Positions 17,056-26,996 are shown, counted from the first letter of the stretch. The stretch is 64,000 nucleotides of DNA from Lewinellaceae bacterium (GCA_020636315.1 JACJYA010000018.1:1-64000), one strand, 5' to 3'. The notes: generated by a model not told the origin, from the letters alone. Program-made: numbers and translations.

Positions 17056-19119
17056 ATGAAATACCCAATTGCTCCCTTGTTGGCCATTCTCAGCTTCAAC
17101 CTCATCCTTAGTCTCCCTTTACACGCCCAGAAAGCCGTTCTCGAGCCGCTCGATGCCTTCAAGCTCAACTACGTCTCCGAGCCGGCCATTTCTCCGGACG
17201 GAGAGACGGTCGCCTTCGTCCGGAACACCTTTGACATTATGACGGACAGGCAGGATCCCAACCTGTGGATCTCCCGTTTCGACGGCTCCGGCCTGCGGGC
17301 GCTTGCCGAAGGGCCGGAAAGTGACGGCAACCCGGTTTGGTCGCCCGATGGGAAGCAGTTGGCCTGGGTGTCAAGCCACCAGGGTTCCCATCGCATAATG
17401 ATGCGGTGGATGGAGAGCGGGGAGCAATCCTCCATCGGTGAATTTCAGCAACGGCCCGCCAACCTCAGTTGGTCGCCGGATGGCGAATGGCTGGCTTTCA
17501 CCCAGTTTGTGCCGGAAAAGGACGATCGCTTTATCGCCATGCCAGACAAACCGGAAGGCGCCCAGTGGGCGGCGGGGCCGACTTACACCCAGGAACTCGT
17601 TTACCGGGCCGACGGGCAGGGAGAGTTGGACCCCGGGCATACGCATATCTTTGTTATGCCTTCGGGTGGGGGAGGTGCGGTGAAGCTGACAGACGGGCCG
17701 TTCAACCACGGAGGCCCTCTCTCGTGGTCAAAAGACAGCCGGCGCCTCTATTTTTCCGCCAACCGCCGCCCTGAAAAAGAACGAATAGAAAACCCCGGAA
17801 ACTCAGAGATCTACCGCCTCACTATCGCCAACAGCCAGGTGGAACAACTGACCGATCACAATGGGGCCGATACTCAGCCCATTGTTTCGCCGGATGGCAG
17901 GCGCCTGGCCTGGCTTGGCTTCGATGACCAGAGGAAGGGCTACAACCAGATGGAGGTTTATCTTGCACCTGTTGAAAATCTCGACAACAAAAAGGTGCTC
18001 ACCCTTTCTCTGGACCGCTCGGTTGGCCAGCTGCAGTGGAGCCCGGAAGGGGATTACCTCTGGTTTCAGTACAACGATGAAGGGGAAGCCAGGGCAGGCC
18101 GCGTTTCCCTGGACGGCAGGGTAGAAGAGGTTGTTCAGAACCTGGCCGGCAGCCCTATCGGGCGGCCGTACCTCAGTGGGGAGTTTGCCGTGGGCCCGGG
18201 TGGCAGGTTCGCCATCACTCAGGGTGATGCCTCCCGCCCCGCGGAGTTGGCTACCGGAAAGGTTGGACAGAGTAACCTTCGCCAATTGACGCATTTCAAC
18301 AAAGCCCTGTTCCTGCAAAAAGAGCCGGGCAAGGTGGAAACTTTTCGGACGAGATCTTCCTTCGACGGCCGTTCCATTCAGGGCTGGATCATGTATCCGC
18401 CTGGTTTCAGCCCGGAGAAAAAATACCCCATGATGCTGGAGATCCACGGCGGCCCCTATGCCGCTTACGGCGATGTGTTTTCAATGGAAGCCCAGTTGTA
18501 TGCCTCCCGCGGTTACGTGGTGGTTTACACCAACCCCCGGGGCAGCACCAGCTACGGAGAGGAATTTGCCGATTTGATCCATCACCACTATCCGGGCAAT
18601 GATTACGACGACCTCATGTCTTGTGTGGATGCCGTGATTGAGAAAGGGTTTATCGATGAAGAGAAATTGTACGTCACCGGCGGCAGCGGCGGTGGCGTGC
18701 TCACCGCCTGGATCGTCGGCAAGACCAGCCGCTTTAAGGCGGCAGTGGCCGCCAAGCCGGTGATCAACTGGTTCAGCCACATACTCACTGCAGATGGAGT
18801 GGCCTACTGGAGCCGTAACTGGTTCCCCGCCAAACCCTGGGAGGATCCCGAGCACTACTACAGGCAATCGCCCATCTCTCTGGTGGAGAACGTCACCACT
18901 CCCACCATGCTCCTGGTCGGCGATGAGGACTACCGCACCCCCCTTTCGGAAGCGGAACAGTTCTACCGCGCCCTGAAGTTGCGGGGCATAGATACGGCTC
19001 TGGTGCGCTTTCCCAACGCGTCCCATGGCATCGCCCGCCGCCCCAGCCAGATGCTGGCTAAGGTACAGGCGGTGATGGGATGGATGGAGAAGTATGGGGG
19101 GGCTGGGGGGAGGCCGTGA
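17056..19119 (+). CDS. Secreted S9 family prolyl-oligopeptidase-type peptidase
   Basis: 687 residues with a signal peptide (about 1-24, ending LHAQ). Residues about 35-400 form a beta-propeller of WD40-like/TolB-type repeats (EPAISPDGETVAFVRN, NPVWSPDGKQLAWVSS, NLSWSPDGEWLAFTQF, PIVSPDGRRLAWLGF). The C-terminal alpha/beta-hydrolase domain carries the triad: Ser544 in GGSGGG, Asp625 in GDEDYRTP, and His657 in NASHG. This is the build of S9C acylaminoacyl-peptidase/dipeptidyl-peptidase enzymes that trim oligopeptides, here in the periplasm. The stop codon opens a repeat array. The gene stands alone. Confidence 0.92.
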   Translation: MKYPIAPLLAILSFNLILSLPLHAQKAVLEPLDAFKLNYVSEPAISPDGETVAFVRNTFDIMTDRQDPNLWISRFDGSGLRALAEGPESDGNPVWSPDGKQLAWVSSHQGSHRIMMRWMESGEQSSIGEFQQRPANLSWSPDGEWLAFTQFVPEKDDRFIAMPDKPEGAQWAAGPTYTQELVYRADGQGELDPGHTHIFVMPSGGGGAVKLTDGPFNHGGPLSWSKDSRRLYFSANRRPEKERIENPGNSEIYRLTIANSQVEQLTDHNGADTQPIVSPDGRRLAWLGFDDQRKGYNQMEVYLAPVENLDNKKVLTLSLDRSVGQLQWSPEGDYLWFQYNDEGEARAGRVSLDGRVEEVVQNLAGSPIGRPYLSGEFAVGPGGRFAITQGDASRPAELATGKVGQSNLRQLTHFNKALFLQKEPGKVETFRTRSSFDGRSIQGWIMYPPGFSPEKKYPMMLEIHGGPYAAYGDVFSMEAQLYASRGYVVVYTNPRGSTSYGEEFADLIHHHYPGNDYDDLMSCVDAVIEKGFIDEEKLYVTGGSGGGVLTAWIVGKTSRFKAAVAAKPVINWFSHILTADGVAYWSRNWFPAKPWEDPEHYYRQSPISLVENVTTPTMLLVGDEDYRTPLSEAEQFYRALKLRGIDTALVRFPNASHGIARRPSQMLAKVQAVMGWMEKYGGAGGRP

Positions 19120-19316
19120 GTCGGGAGTCGGGAGTCGTGTAATCGGGGGTATATTTATTCCTTTCCTTTTTGTCGTTGGAGGTAGGCTATTCGTTAAGTT
19201 TTTGATTTACAGTATATTAACTCTTTTGTGAATTTAAGTTTTCTCATTTTGTCTAAATAATTTCTTCAACGATCCCGAATCCCCAATCACAAATCCCGAA
19301 TCACAAATCCCGAATT
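19117..19316. repeat. Inverted pair of GTCGGGA/AATCCCG repeat arrays
   Basis: The left arm (19117-19150) repeats gtcgggagtcg and begins at the S9 peptidase TGA. The right arm (19270-19316) repeats aatcccgaatcacaa, broadly its complement, and ends 30 bp from the stop of the convergent gene. The 119 bp between them hold no gene. Confidence 0.65.
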
Positions 19317-19345
19317 TTACCCGGCTCGCCAGAGACGGGCCCGAA

Positions 19346-21472
19346 TCAACGCCCGTCTTCGTACCTCAGCCGGGTAAAAATCAACGAAACCGCCTCCTCC
19401 ACGCTTCTCACCGGCAACTTACACACATTATTCCTGCACACATAAACGAATGTCTCACCCTCCTGTAGCTTACCTTTCAACAATTCAAGGCCGCCCTCAT
19501 CCGGGCCGCCGAGGAAAACGGCATTGGGCAGGTAGTGGGCGATCAGGCCGTCCCGTAATTCGGGAAAACCGGGGCCGACGATGGCTATTTCGTAGTAGGG
19601 GAAGGCTTCTTCGGCGTACAGAGAGCACCAGTTGGAGAAGAAATGAGGCTGAGCGGTGGCGGTGAAGCGGGAAGCCATGGAGCCGAGCATTCGGGTGGCG
19701 GGCTCCAGGTATTCCCTGTTGTAAAGCAGGGTGCCCAGCCGGTGAAGCGCCCGCGCCATGGCCGAGTTGGAAGATGGGATCACATTATCCTCTGTTTCCA
19801 TCTTGCGGGCAATGAGGGGCGGGTCGAGGCCGGAGGTGTAGAAAAAGAAGCCGGTTTCTTCATCCCGGAAATGGGTGAGCACATATTGGGTGAGGCTTTC
19901 CGCCCGCCGGAGCCACGTTTCGTCGAAGGTGATTTCATAGAGAGAGATAAAGGCGTGGATGGTAAAGGCGTAATCATCCAGAAATGCATTGATGGAAGCC
20001 CTGCCGTCCTTGTAATTGCGGGCCAGCCGGCCGTCTCTCTCCAGCATGTTTGCTACAATGAAACGGCCGTTTTTCAGGGCGCTGGCCAGGAAGGTTGGTT
20101 TGCGAAACGCCCGGTAAGCATCCAGGTAGGCCTGTAGCATCAGGGCATTCCAACTGGTGAGGGCCTTGTCGTCCAGCCCGGGGCGGATGCGGTGGCTTCT
20201 GGACTCGAACAACTTTTGCCGGGCAATGCGAAGCAATTGTTGTAATTCATTCAAAGATATATTATACTCAGTTAGGATTTTCTCATTATTTTCTTTCCGG
20301 TATAAAATATTAGTTCGCTCCCAATTGCCCCTGGTTTTTACCTGGTAGAAATCGCAGAAGACGGCGCTCAATCGTTCATCGGCCAGGATGGAGTCGATCT
20401 CTGACTTTTGCCAGGTGTAGAACCTTCCTTCCTTTCCTTCGCTGTCGGCATCGAGAGAAGAGTAGAAGGCTCCTTCCGGGGCGGTCATCTCCCGCCCGAT
20501 AAAATCCAGTGTTTCGAACACCACTTCCCGATACTGCTCCTTCTTAGTAACCTGCCAGGCTTTGCTGTAGAGGCTCACCAACTGGGCGTTGTCGTAGAGC
20601 ATTTTCTCAAAATGCGGCGCCTTCCATTCGGCGTCGGTGGAGTAGCGGGCGAAGCCGCCGCCCAGGTGGTCGTAGATGCCGCCATTGGCCATGTTGTCCA
20701 GCGTAACGGTTACAGCCTCCAGCGCTTTTTCATTGCTGGTGAGGTGGTGATACTGCAGGAGGAATTCGTAATTGCGGGGCGTGGGAAATTTGGGTGCGCC
20801 GAGTTGTCCCCCTTTTTTAAAGTCGATGCCGGTGAGGAAGTTATCCACAACGCCGGCCAGTTCCTCTGCCGTAAACAAGGCCTCTTCCTCTGCCGGCGGC
20901 CGGGGCCGGGCATCCAGTTGTATACCTTCCGTCAGCCGGTCGGCATAGTCATCCAGCTTTTCCCAGTCTTTCTCATAAAGCTCGATGAAGTAATTCAGGA
21001 TGTTCTTCCATTGTCCTTTGGGGTAGTAGGTGCCGGCCCATACCGGCCGCCCGTCGGGCATGGCGAAGGCGTTGAGGGGCCAGCCGCAGCTACCGTCCGA
21101 GGCCATCTGGCAGGCCGTCATATAGACGTCGTCCACATCCGGCCGCTCCTCCCGGTCTATCTTAATGGGAATGAAGTTTTCGTTCATAATGCGGGCGATG
21201 GTGGTGTCTTCAAAGGATTCTTCCTCCATCACATGGCACCAGTGGCAGGCCGAGTAGCCGATGCTGATGATCAGGAGCTTGTCTTCCTGCTGCGCCTTTT
21301 TCAGCGCTTCTTCCCCCCAGGGATGCCAATCGACAGGGTTGTGGGCGTGCTGCAGCAGGTAGGGGCTGCTCTCGTGGATGAGGGCATTGGTGTGCTGATG
21401 CTCCGATGTGGGTTGGGCAGTGCAGGCCCAGAGGAGCAGGAGGCAGGCGGAGAGCAGGGGAGAGGCTTTCAT
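19346..21472 (-). CDS. Thioredoxin-domain DUF255 protein (YyaL/SSP411 type), lipoprotein
   Basis: 708 residues from ATG 21472, chosen because it directly begins a lipoprotein signal (LLSACLLLLWACTAQ). The N-terminal domain (residues about 30-190) is the DUF255 thioredoxin-like fold with SPYLLQHAHNPVDWHPWGE and the conserved SACHWCHVMEEESFED. The rest resembles an (alpha/alpha)6 barrel of the six-hairpin glycosidase type (PKFPTPRNYEFLLQYHHL, GGIYDHLGGGFARYSTDAEW, HFEKMLYDNAQL). Proteins of this family (human SPATA20) have no firmly known reaction. This copy should be anchored in an envelope membrane. It is convergent with the S9 peptidase gene. Confidence 0.9.
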   Translation of the reverse strand: MKASPLLSACLLLLWACTAQPTSEHQHTNALIHESSPYLLQHAHNPVDWHPWGEEALKKAQQEDKLLIISIGYSACHWCHVMEEESFEDTTIARIMNENFIPIKIDREERPDVDDVYMTACQMASDGSCGWPLNAFAMPDGRPVWAGTYYPKGQWKNILNYFIELYEKDWEKLDDYADRLTEGIQLDARPRPPAEEEALFTAEELAGVVDNFLTGIDFKKGGQLGAPKFPTPRNYEFLLQYHHLTSNEKALEAVTVTLDNMANGGIYDHLGGGFARYSTDAEWKAPHFEKMLYDNAQLVSLYSKAWQVTKKEQYREVVFETLDFIGREMTAPEGAFYSSLDADSEGKEGRFYTWQKSEIDSILADERLSAVFCDFYQVKTRGNWERTNILYRKENNEKILTEYNISLNELQQLLRIARQKLFESRSHRIRPGLDDKALTSWNALMLQAYLDAYRAFRKPTFLASALKNGRFIVANMLERDGRLARNYKDGRASINAFLDDYAFTIHAFISLYEITFDETWLRRAESLTQYVLTHFRDEETGFFFYTSGLDPPLIARKMETEDNVIPSSNSAMARALHRLGTLLYNREYLEPATRMLGSMASRFTATAQPHFFSNWCSLYAEEAFPYYEIAIVGPGFPELRDGLIAHYLPNAVFLGGPDEGGLELLKGKLQEGETFVYVCRNNVCKLPVRSVEEAVSLIFTRLRYEDGR

Positions 21473-21615
21473 GGTTTTGAAGTTCTGGTTTTCGGGTAAT
21501 ATAGGAATAATGGAGGAATGGCAGGGACAGGAGCGCTTAGCCATTGTTCTGCGTAAGAGCACAGCTCGTAACAAATCATTTCCAGCCATTTGTAGCATCT
21601 CTGATAGGGCAGGAA

Positions 21616-22755
21616 TTACATCATTTCCATCCCCACAAACGCCTCAAAATTGCTGTTGTCGATGCGCTGTGTTTCGCTATCCGGATAGGCCTGTAAGAAT
21701 GCTTTTGGAAACCGGGCCTGCTTGCGGGGCTGCCATTTGAATTCAAAAGCGTGGAATTTGCCACCGTACTCTTCAATATAATCAATCTCCTGCTGGGTGG
21801 TGGTTCTCCAGAAATAGGTGTTGCAGAAATAATCGTTATAAGTATTGCGTTTGAAGCGCTCCGCCAGGAGGAAATTCTCCCAAAGGGCGCCGGTATCCTG
21901 GCGAAGGGCCAGCGGGTTAAAATTACTTATAATCGAATTGCGAATACCGTTATCGTAAAAGTAAACCTTTCTACCTTTTTTTATTTCGTTACGGGCGTTC
22001 CGGCTCAGGGAAGGCAGGCGGAACAGGACGAATGACTGTTCGAGCAAGTCTATATAGCGTTCTACAGTCTGTGGGTCGGCGCCGATGAGCTGGGCCACCT
22101 CGTTGTAGCTTACCTCACTGCCCAACTGAAGGGCAAGCGCCTGTAGCAGCTTTACCAATAAGGAAGGTTTTTTCAGCTGGTCCAGGGCGAGCAGGTCTTT
22201 ATACATCAGCCCTTCAGAAAGTTCGTTGAGTATCCTTTGAGCCAGCGGCGGTTCGTTTTTTACAACTTCGGGATAATAACCGTAAACGATTCGGTGCTCC
22301 AGCAGGGATCTTTCTGTAAGATAACCATGGTGGGCGCTCATTTCCACGAAGGAGAGTGGGAAAAGCCGGTATTCAAATTTCCTGCCCACCAGGCTTTCCT
22401 TCGTTTCCGCCGCCAGGTCAAGAGATGAGGAGCCAGTTACCAGTAGAAGTACTTCAGGCAAATGGTCGGTAACCAGCTTCAATGTGAGTCCTACATTATG
22501 GAACCGTTGAGCTTCATCCACAACTACTACTTCATTTCGTCCAATAACCGTCTTTAACCTTGCCAGAGAGATGTTTTCCAGCATGGCGCGGGCAGCCGGG
22601 TCGTCGCCAGTGAGCCAAAGCGTGTCCTTGTCCAGGCTTTGGGTGATCTGCCGAACCAAGGTTGTTTTTCCTACCTGGCGGGGGCCGATGAGAATGATGG
22701 CCTTCCCCTTGCCTATCCAGTCCCTTATTTTATCTTCCAGCTGCCTGCTGATCAT
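21616..22755 (-). CDS. AAA ATPase with DUF4143 domain
   Basis: 379 residues. The AAA part has Walker A GPRQVGKTTLV (residues about 22-32), Walker B-like VVVVDEAQRF, and sensor LLVTGSSSLDL. The C-terminal DUF4143 part shows KVYFYDNGIRNSIISNFNPL, GALWENFLLAERFKR and FWRTTTQQEIDYIEEYGG, where the last E-x-D and the later EFKW resemble a PD-(D/E)xK nuclease-like core. These ATPases are very common, often in many copies and near mobile DNA. Their function is unknown. The gene is monocistronic, with a strong A/T-tract hairpin upstream. Confidence 0.9.
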   Translation of the reverse strand: MISRQLEDKIRDWIGKGKAIILIGPRQVGKTTLVRQITQSLDKDTLWLTGDDPAARAMLENISLARLKTVIGRNEVVVVDEAQRFHNVGLTLKLVTDHLPEVLLLVTGSSSLDLAAETKESLVGRKFEYRLFPLSFVEMSAHHGYLTERSLLEHRIVYGYYPEVVKNEPPLAQRILNELSEGLMYKDLLALDQLKKPSLLVKLLQALALQLGSEVSYNEVAQLIGADPQTVERYIDLLEQSFVLFRLPSLSRNARNEIKKGRKVYFYDNGIRNSIISNFNPLALRQDTGALWENFLLAERFKRNTYNDYFCNTYFWRTTTQQEIDYIEEYGGKFHAFEFKWQPRKQARFPKAFLQAYPDSETQRIDNSNFEAFVGMEMM

Positions 22756-22784
22756 TGTTTTTGAAACGAAAATAATGATTTTTC

Positions 22785-22830
22785 GAGATTAAAATCGAAA
22801 AAAAAGGCCTTTTTTTTCGGTTTGAATCTC
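22785..22830 (-). terminator. A-tract/T-tract hairpin terminator
   Basis: A perfect 24-bp palindrome, eight A then ggcc then eight T flanked by cg (22796-22819), is nested in outer gagatt/aatctc arms. It lies 71 bp past the BNR-protein stop on the minus strand and can work in both directions. Confidence 0.65.
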
Positions 22831-22900
22831 GATGGATAGTTTTCTGTACCTATGTATTCTAAGCTGCGGCGGGGGCTTTCTTCACAACCCCATGTCCGGA

Positions 22901-25774
22901 TCACTTCACCTCCAACTCCATTTCCACTTTCTCTCCGCCTTTCTCTACCACTACCTTGTACTTGCCCTTGTAGATATACACCTTGCCGTCATCGGCCGCC
23001 TTCACATTTGCCGGTTTTTCCTCTTCTTTCCGGTCTTTGTTCAGCCATTTATTATACTCCGCCAGGTTTTTCTCAGCAATAATTAAATCATAAGAAAAAT
23101 AATTCAGGCCTTTTACACAATCTGCCTCGAAGGTGCGGAGCAGCAGATCCTCTCCGGCATAGAGCGTTATTTTGGCCTTTCCGGCGCTGTTGGCATAAAC
23201 CGGCAGCTTCACCTCCGGCGGGTCCGGCTTCCACCAGGAGTCCGTATTGCCCCAGCGGGAGCTGTAGCGGATCGGAGAGGGGGAGAAGGGGTGCAGGTTT
23301 TTCACCAGAATTTCATCGGTAAGTTGCTGCAGTTCTTTGACACTGGCGATGTAGATTGACCGCCCGTGGGTGCCTACTACCAGATCCTTTTCACGGGGGT
23401 GGATGACGAGGTCGTGAACGGCAACGGCGGGCAACTGGTTGTTGAGCTGCATGAAGGTGGCGCCCTGGTCGAGAGAGGCGTAGAGGGCGTTGTCGGTGCC
23501 GACGTAGAGGATGTCCGGGTTTTCCGGGTCCTCCCTGATGACGTTGATGGGCTCCAGGGGAAGATCGGTGCCGATGGCATTCCAGTTTTGCCCATAGTCC
23601 TCGGAAACATAGAGGTATGGCGTGAAGTCATCCCAACGGTAGCCATTAAGAGCAGCGTAAACACGCCCTTTCTCGTGAGCGGAGGCCTGCACGCGGCTTA
23701 CCCAGAGGTTTTCGGGCAGGCCGGCGCTGATGTTCTGCCAGCTGTAGCCTCCGTCATGGCTGATGTGCAGCAGGCCGTCGTCTGAGCCGGTATAGAGCAG
23801 GCCGAACTGTAAGGGGGACTCATGGATGGTGCTAAGCGTTCCGAAGGGGACGTCACCTTTCTTTCCGCCTTTGGTCAGGTCGCCGGATATCTCCTCGAAA
23901 TCCTTGCCCTGGTTGAGGGAGCGGAGCAGTTTGTTGGCGCCCATGTAAAGGATATCGGGGTTGTGAACGGAGAGGTGGATGGGCGCCTGCCAGTTCCAGC
24001 GGTAAGGGCGCTCGCCAAGGTCCGGTTTGGGGGTGATGTACTCTCGTTTATCGGTATGAGTGTCGATGCGGAAGTAGTTGCCGAACTGGTAGCCGGTGTA
24101 AACGGTTTCGTTATCGCGGGGGTCGATGGCCACCTGCATGCCATCGCCTCCCTGCAGGGAGCGGTAGGGGTAGCGGCCGGAATCATGCCAGCCGGTGCTG
24201 GCCTTGTAGGTGCTGGGCCCCATCCAGACGCCATTGTCCTGCAAGCCTCCGTAAACGCGGTAGGGCTCTGCCATATCGACGGCTATGCTATAGAACTGGC
24301 CTACGGCGGGAGTGTTGCATTTGATCCAGGTTTTGCCGTCGTCGTAGGAGATATTGACGCCGCCATCGTTGCCCAGAATGAGGTGGCCGGGCCGGTTGGG
24401 GTCGATCCAGAGGGCATGGTGGTCTGGATGTACGTTATCGCCGTTGATGCTCTCCCAGGTTTTTCCACCGTCATCTGAGCGCAGGATGGGTACCCCCATG
24501 GTGAAGAGTTTGTTGGCGTCATACGGCGCCACCCGGATCTGGCCGAAATAGTAGCCATAGGTGTTGTAAACCCGCTCGATCACCTTTTCGTGGGCCTTTT
24601 CCCAGAGGCCGCCGTCCGTGCTGCGATAGACCTCCAGGCCGTAAACCGGAGAATCCACGAGCAGGGAGTTGGCATCTTCTACGTATTCCACCAGCGCTTT
24701 GGGCAGGATCTCGCCGCTTTCCACCATTTCACGGACTTTCTTTACGTCGTATCGGCCCGGGAAGCCGAAGCGCTGAAGGTAATCCTTGATGAGGTAGGCT
24801 TCCAGCTTCAGGAAATCCTCTTTGCTCATGCCGCGCAGTTCGTCCTTGGTGAGTTGGCCTTCCTCCTCTTCTTTTTTATATCGTTCGTAGTTGTCAATAG
24901 CGGCATAGAGGATGGTTTTTCCGTCCTGTTTGATAAGGTCCAGGCCGATGCGGCCGGTAAATTCGCCGGAGGGGAAGCCTCCCTGGTTGCTGATGTTCGT
25001 CCAGGTGGCGCCCTCATCGGTGCTCTTGTAGATGGCCGAACCCGGGCCCGATTCTATGAAGTTCCAGGCGCGGCGTTCGCGTTCCCAGGTGGCGGCGTAG
25101 AGGGTATTGGCGTCATCGGGGTCCATGATCAGGTCGATGCCGCCTGTATTTTCGTTGACGTAAAGGGTCTTTTCCCAGCTCTGTCCGCCGTCAGTGGTCT
25201 TATAGATGCCCCGCTCTTCGTTTGGGGAGTAAAGATGCCCCAGGGCGGCTACCCAGGCAATATCCGGGTTGTCAGGATGTAGAATGATGCGCCCGATGTG
25301 GTGGGTTTCCGGCAGGCCGAGATGCTGCCAGTTCATACCGCCGTCAGTGCTTTTATAGATGCCCACCCCTGCGTAGGAAGAACGGCTTGAATTGACCTCG
25401 CCGGTACCCACCCAGATGATGTTTTTTTTCCAGTCCACGGCGATGTCGCCGATGGTCATCACCATTTCGTGGTCGAACAGGGGCTCAAAAGAAGTGCCAT
25501 TGTTCTCCGTTTTCCACAAGCCGCCGGACGCGTAGGCCACGTAGAAGTGGGTGGGGTCTTCTTCCCAGACATCCAGGTCGGCCACCCGGCCGCTCATGAT
25601 GGTGGGCCCCACGTTGCGGAATTCGATGGCGTTGACGATGGACCGCTCCGCCAGTGCCTGTCGCTGCTGATAGCTGGCGATGCGTTCCGCCGCCGGCGTG
25701 GCGGGAGGGTGATCGGTTTGGGCAAATAGGGTTACTGCGAATAACAGGAGGGCGAGGGGGAGTAACGGCTTCAT
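22901..25774 (-). CDS. Secreted BNR/sortilin-like beta-propeller protein
   Basis: 957 residues with a signal peptide (about 1-19, ending LFAQ). The body carries many BNR or VPS10-type Asp-box repeats, S/T-x-D-x-G-x-x-W: STDGGMNWQH, TTDGGQSWEK, STDEGATWTN, SDDGGKTWES, SYDDGKTWIK, SHDGGYSWQN. These build two beta-propellers as in xyloglucanase-like and sortilin-like proteins. A C-terminal region of about 180 residues follows, with a lysine-rich ending and no type A or B sorting signal. Proteins like this are frequent in marine Bacteroidota and are usually called glycosyl hydrolases, though catalytic residues are not clear. A hairpin terminator follows. Confidence 0.85.
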   Translation of the reverse strand: MKPLLPLALLLFAVTLFAQTDHPPATPAAERIASYQQRQALAERSIVNAIEFRNVGPTIMSGRVADLDVWEEDPTHFYVAYASGGLWKTENNGTSFEPLFDHEMVMTIGDIAVDWKKNIIWVGTGEVNSSRSSYAGVGIYKSTDGGMNWQHLGLPETHHIGRIILHPDNPDIAWVAALGHLYSPNEERGIYKTTDGGQSWEKTLYVNENTGGIDLIMDPDDANTLYAATWERERRAWNFIESGPGSAIYKSTDEGATWTNISNQGGFPSGEFTGRIGLDLIKQDGKTILYAAIDNYERYKKEEEEGQLTKDELRGMSKEDFLKLEAYLIKDYLQRFGFPGRYDVKKVREMVESGEILPKALVEYVEDANSLLVDSPVYGLEVYRSTDGGLWEKAHEKVIERVYNTYGYYFGQIRVAPYDANKLFTMGVPILRSDDGGKTWESINGDNVHPDHHALWIDPNRPGHLILGNDGGVNISYDDGKTWIKCNTPAVGQFYSIAVDMAEPYRVYGGLQDNGVWMGPSTYKASTGWHDSGRYPYRSLQGGDGMQVAIDPRDNETVYTGYQFGNYFRIDTHTDKREYITPKPDLGERPYRWNWQAPIHLSVHNPDILYMGANKLLRSLNQGKDFEEISGDLTKGGKKGDVPFGTLSTIHESPLQFGLLYTGSDDGLLHISHDGGYSWQNISAGLPENLWVSRVQASAHEKGRVYAALNGYRWDDFTPYLYVSEDYGQNWNAIGTDLPLEPINVIREDPENPDILYVGTDNALYASLDQGATFMQLNNQLPAVAVHDLVIHPREKDLVVGTHGRSIYIASVKELQQLTDEILVKNLHPFSPSPIRYSSRWGNTDSWWKPDPPEVKLPVYANSAGKAKITLYAGEDLLLRTFEADCVKGLNYFSYDLIIAEKNLAEYNKWLNKDRKEEEKPANVKAADDGKVYIYKGKYKVVVEKGGEKVEMELEVK

Positions 25775-25986
25775 TTTTTTGCCTTAAACATAGGGAAAAA
25801 TGTGCATTTGCGCATATCATAGGGCGTTTTGGAACGTCCGGCTGAAGAGATCGTTATTTTTGTAATTGTTATAAAAGTAATGATTATAAATATAACGTTC
25901 GTTAAAGGCTTTTTTTTGCCCTGTACCTACACCTCGGGGCTATGTGATAAAGGGGAAGGCATTTTTTTCCTTGGTTTTTCGCTTTT

Positions 25987-26478
25987 TCAGTCAAGCAACC
26001 TGATTATTGCACGGCCCATTTCAGAAGGACGGGACCAATTAGGAGAAGCCTTTTGATGAACATTGCCCTGGGAATTCAGGGTAAAGAGCATGCCATTTTT
26101 GTTGTAGGCCGGGAAATTGGAGCCTTCGGCCCTGAATGCGTTAAGGAGAAGTGCCCATTCCTCCTCCAGCAGTGATGGTTTTACCTTTAGTTTAGCTCTC
26201 AGCGATTCTGGTTTGGGTGGCATCAGGAAGATGGCCTTTTTCAGGAGCTGAGGGTGATTCATGAGGTAGCCAACTTCCCATAACGTCCCTTCGGACAAAG
26301 CCGGCATCAGAAGGATGCCTTTGGCATGTTTGGCCAGCAATTTTAATTTTTCCTGCCATTGGTTGTCTTCTACTTCGAAGCGCAAAGCGCCCACCGCTTC
26401 CCAAATGTCTGAATTCGGAAAACCTTGGATTCGGAAAGGCAGCAAGATACCCGAAACCAATGCATCTATACACTCCAT
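25987..26478 (-). CDS. TIR-like/nucleotide-hydrolase-like soluble protein, apparently short
   Basis: 163 residues. The core, EDNQWQEKLKLLAKHAKGIL then LMPALSEGTLWEVGYL and LLKKAIFLMPP, resembles the C-terminal soluble domain of membrane proteins in which a conserved Glu follows S-E-G-T-x-W-E, as in TIR or deoxyribosyltransferase folds. Related proteins, as I recall them, carry N-terminal membrane helices; here only about 20 residues precede the domain and an in-frame stop lies just upstream, so the gene may be truncated. It lies 35 bp behind the GbsR/MarR regulator gene and may share its transcript. The function is uncertain. Confidence 0.55.
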   Translation of the reverse strand: MECIDALVSGILLPFRIQGFPNSDIWEAVGALRFEVEDNQWQEKLKLLAKHAKGILLMPALSEGTLWEVGYLMNHPQLLKKAIFLMPPKPESLRAKLKVKPSLLEEEWALLLNAFRAEGSNFPAYNKNGMLFTLNSQGNVHQKASPNWSRPSEMGRAIIRLLD

Positions 26479-26513
26479 ATTGAAAGCCAGGTGAAAATGC
26501 GGTTAATAAACCC

Positions 26514-26996
26514 TCATACCCCTCTCTCCTCCCACTTCCGTACCATCAATTCAATACCCTGTGCAATGAACTCCTGAAATTCGACGATCTCCTGCAGGCC
26601 TTCGCCGAACTCGGGATATTCGCTTGCCGTGCGTGCTTCGAGCACCTCTTCCAGCAGCAGGCGCATGCTCCCTGTCTCCAGGGTTTGTTGCTTGAGTTTT
26701 TGCAGCCAGTTGTCGGTATTGATGCGGAAATAACGGCGGCGGTCGCCGCGGAAAGTGAGGTAATCGATGATGCCCTGGTTCATCAGGTGGTTGAGGGCAA
26801 GGCTGATGGAACTTTTGCTGGCCCCGAGAAAATCCCGGATCTCGTAAAAGTCCTTATAGGGTGGTTCGGCGAGCAACAGAAAGCCCATCACCCGGGCATT
26901 GATGGGAGACATACCGAGCTTTTCGAAAGCAATCCCGAGTTGTTCCACCTTGGCTTCGAGGTGGGCTTCCGGGGCGGGCTGGTCCTGTTTGGGCAT
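26514..26996 (-). CDS. GbsR/MarR family transcriptional regulator
   Basis: 160 residues. The winged helix-turn-helix is visible at residues about 30-95: MSPINARVMGFLLLAEPPYK, then FYEIRDFLGASKSSISLALN, then GIIDYLTFRGDRRRYFRI. A C-terminal helical region probably makes the dimer. This is the GbsR type, which in Bacillus senses choline; in Bacteroidota these regulators often govern export or membrane-transport genes. Here the only same-strand partner is the TIR-like gene 35 bp downstream. The upstream spacer holds the terminator of the DUF4252 operon and a repeat bracket. Confidence 0.88.
   Translation of the reverse strand: MPKQDQPAPEAHLEAKVEQLGIAFEKLGMSPINARVMGFLLLAEPPYKDFYEIRDFLGASKSSISLALNHLMNQGIIDYLTFRGDRRRYFRINTDNWLQKLKQQTLETGSMRLLLEEVLEARTASEYPEFGEGLQEIVEFQEFIAQGIELMVRKWEERGV

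Noticed and set aside
20408..21499. Long open frame antisense to the DUF255 gene
   Set aside because: The frame mirrors the third-position bias of the real gene and has no recognisable domain.
21616..22755. DUF4143 ATPase as part of a defence island
   Set aside because: It stands alone with no toxin, nuclease or phage genes nearby; these ATPases are common across genomes.
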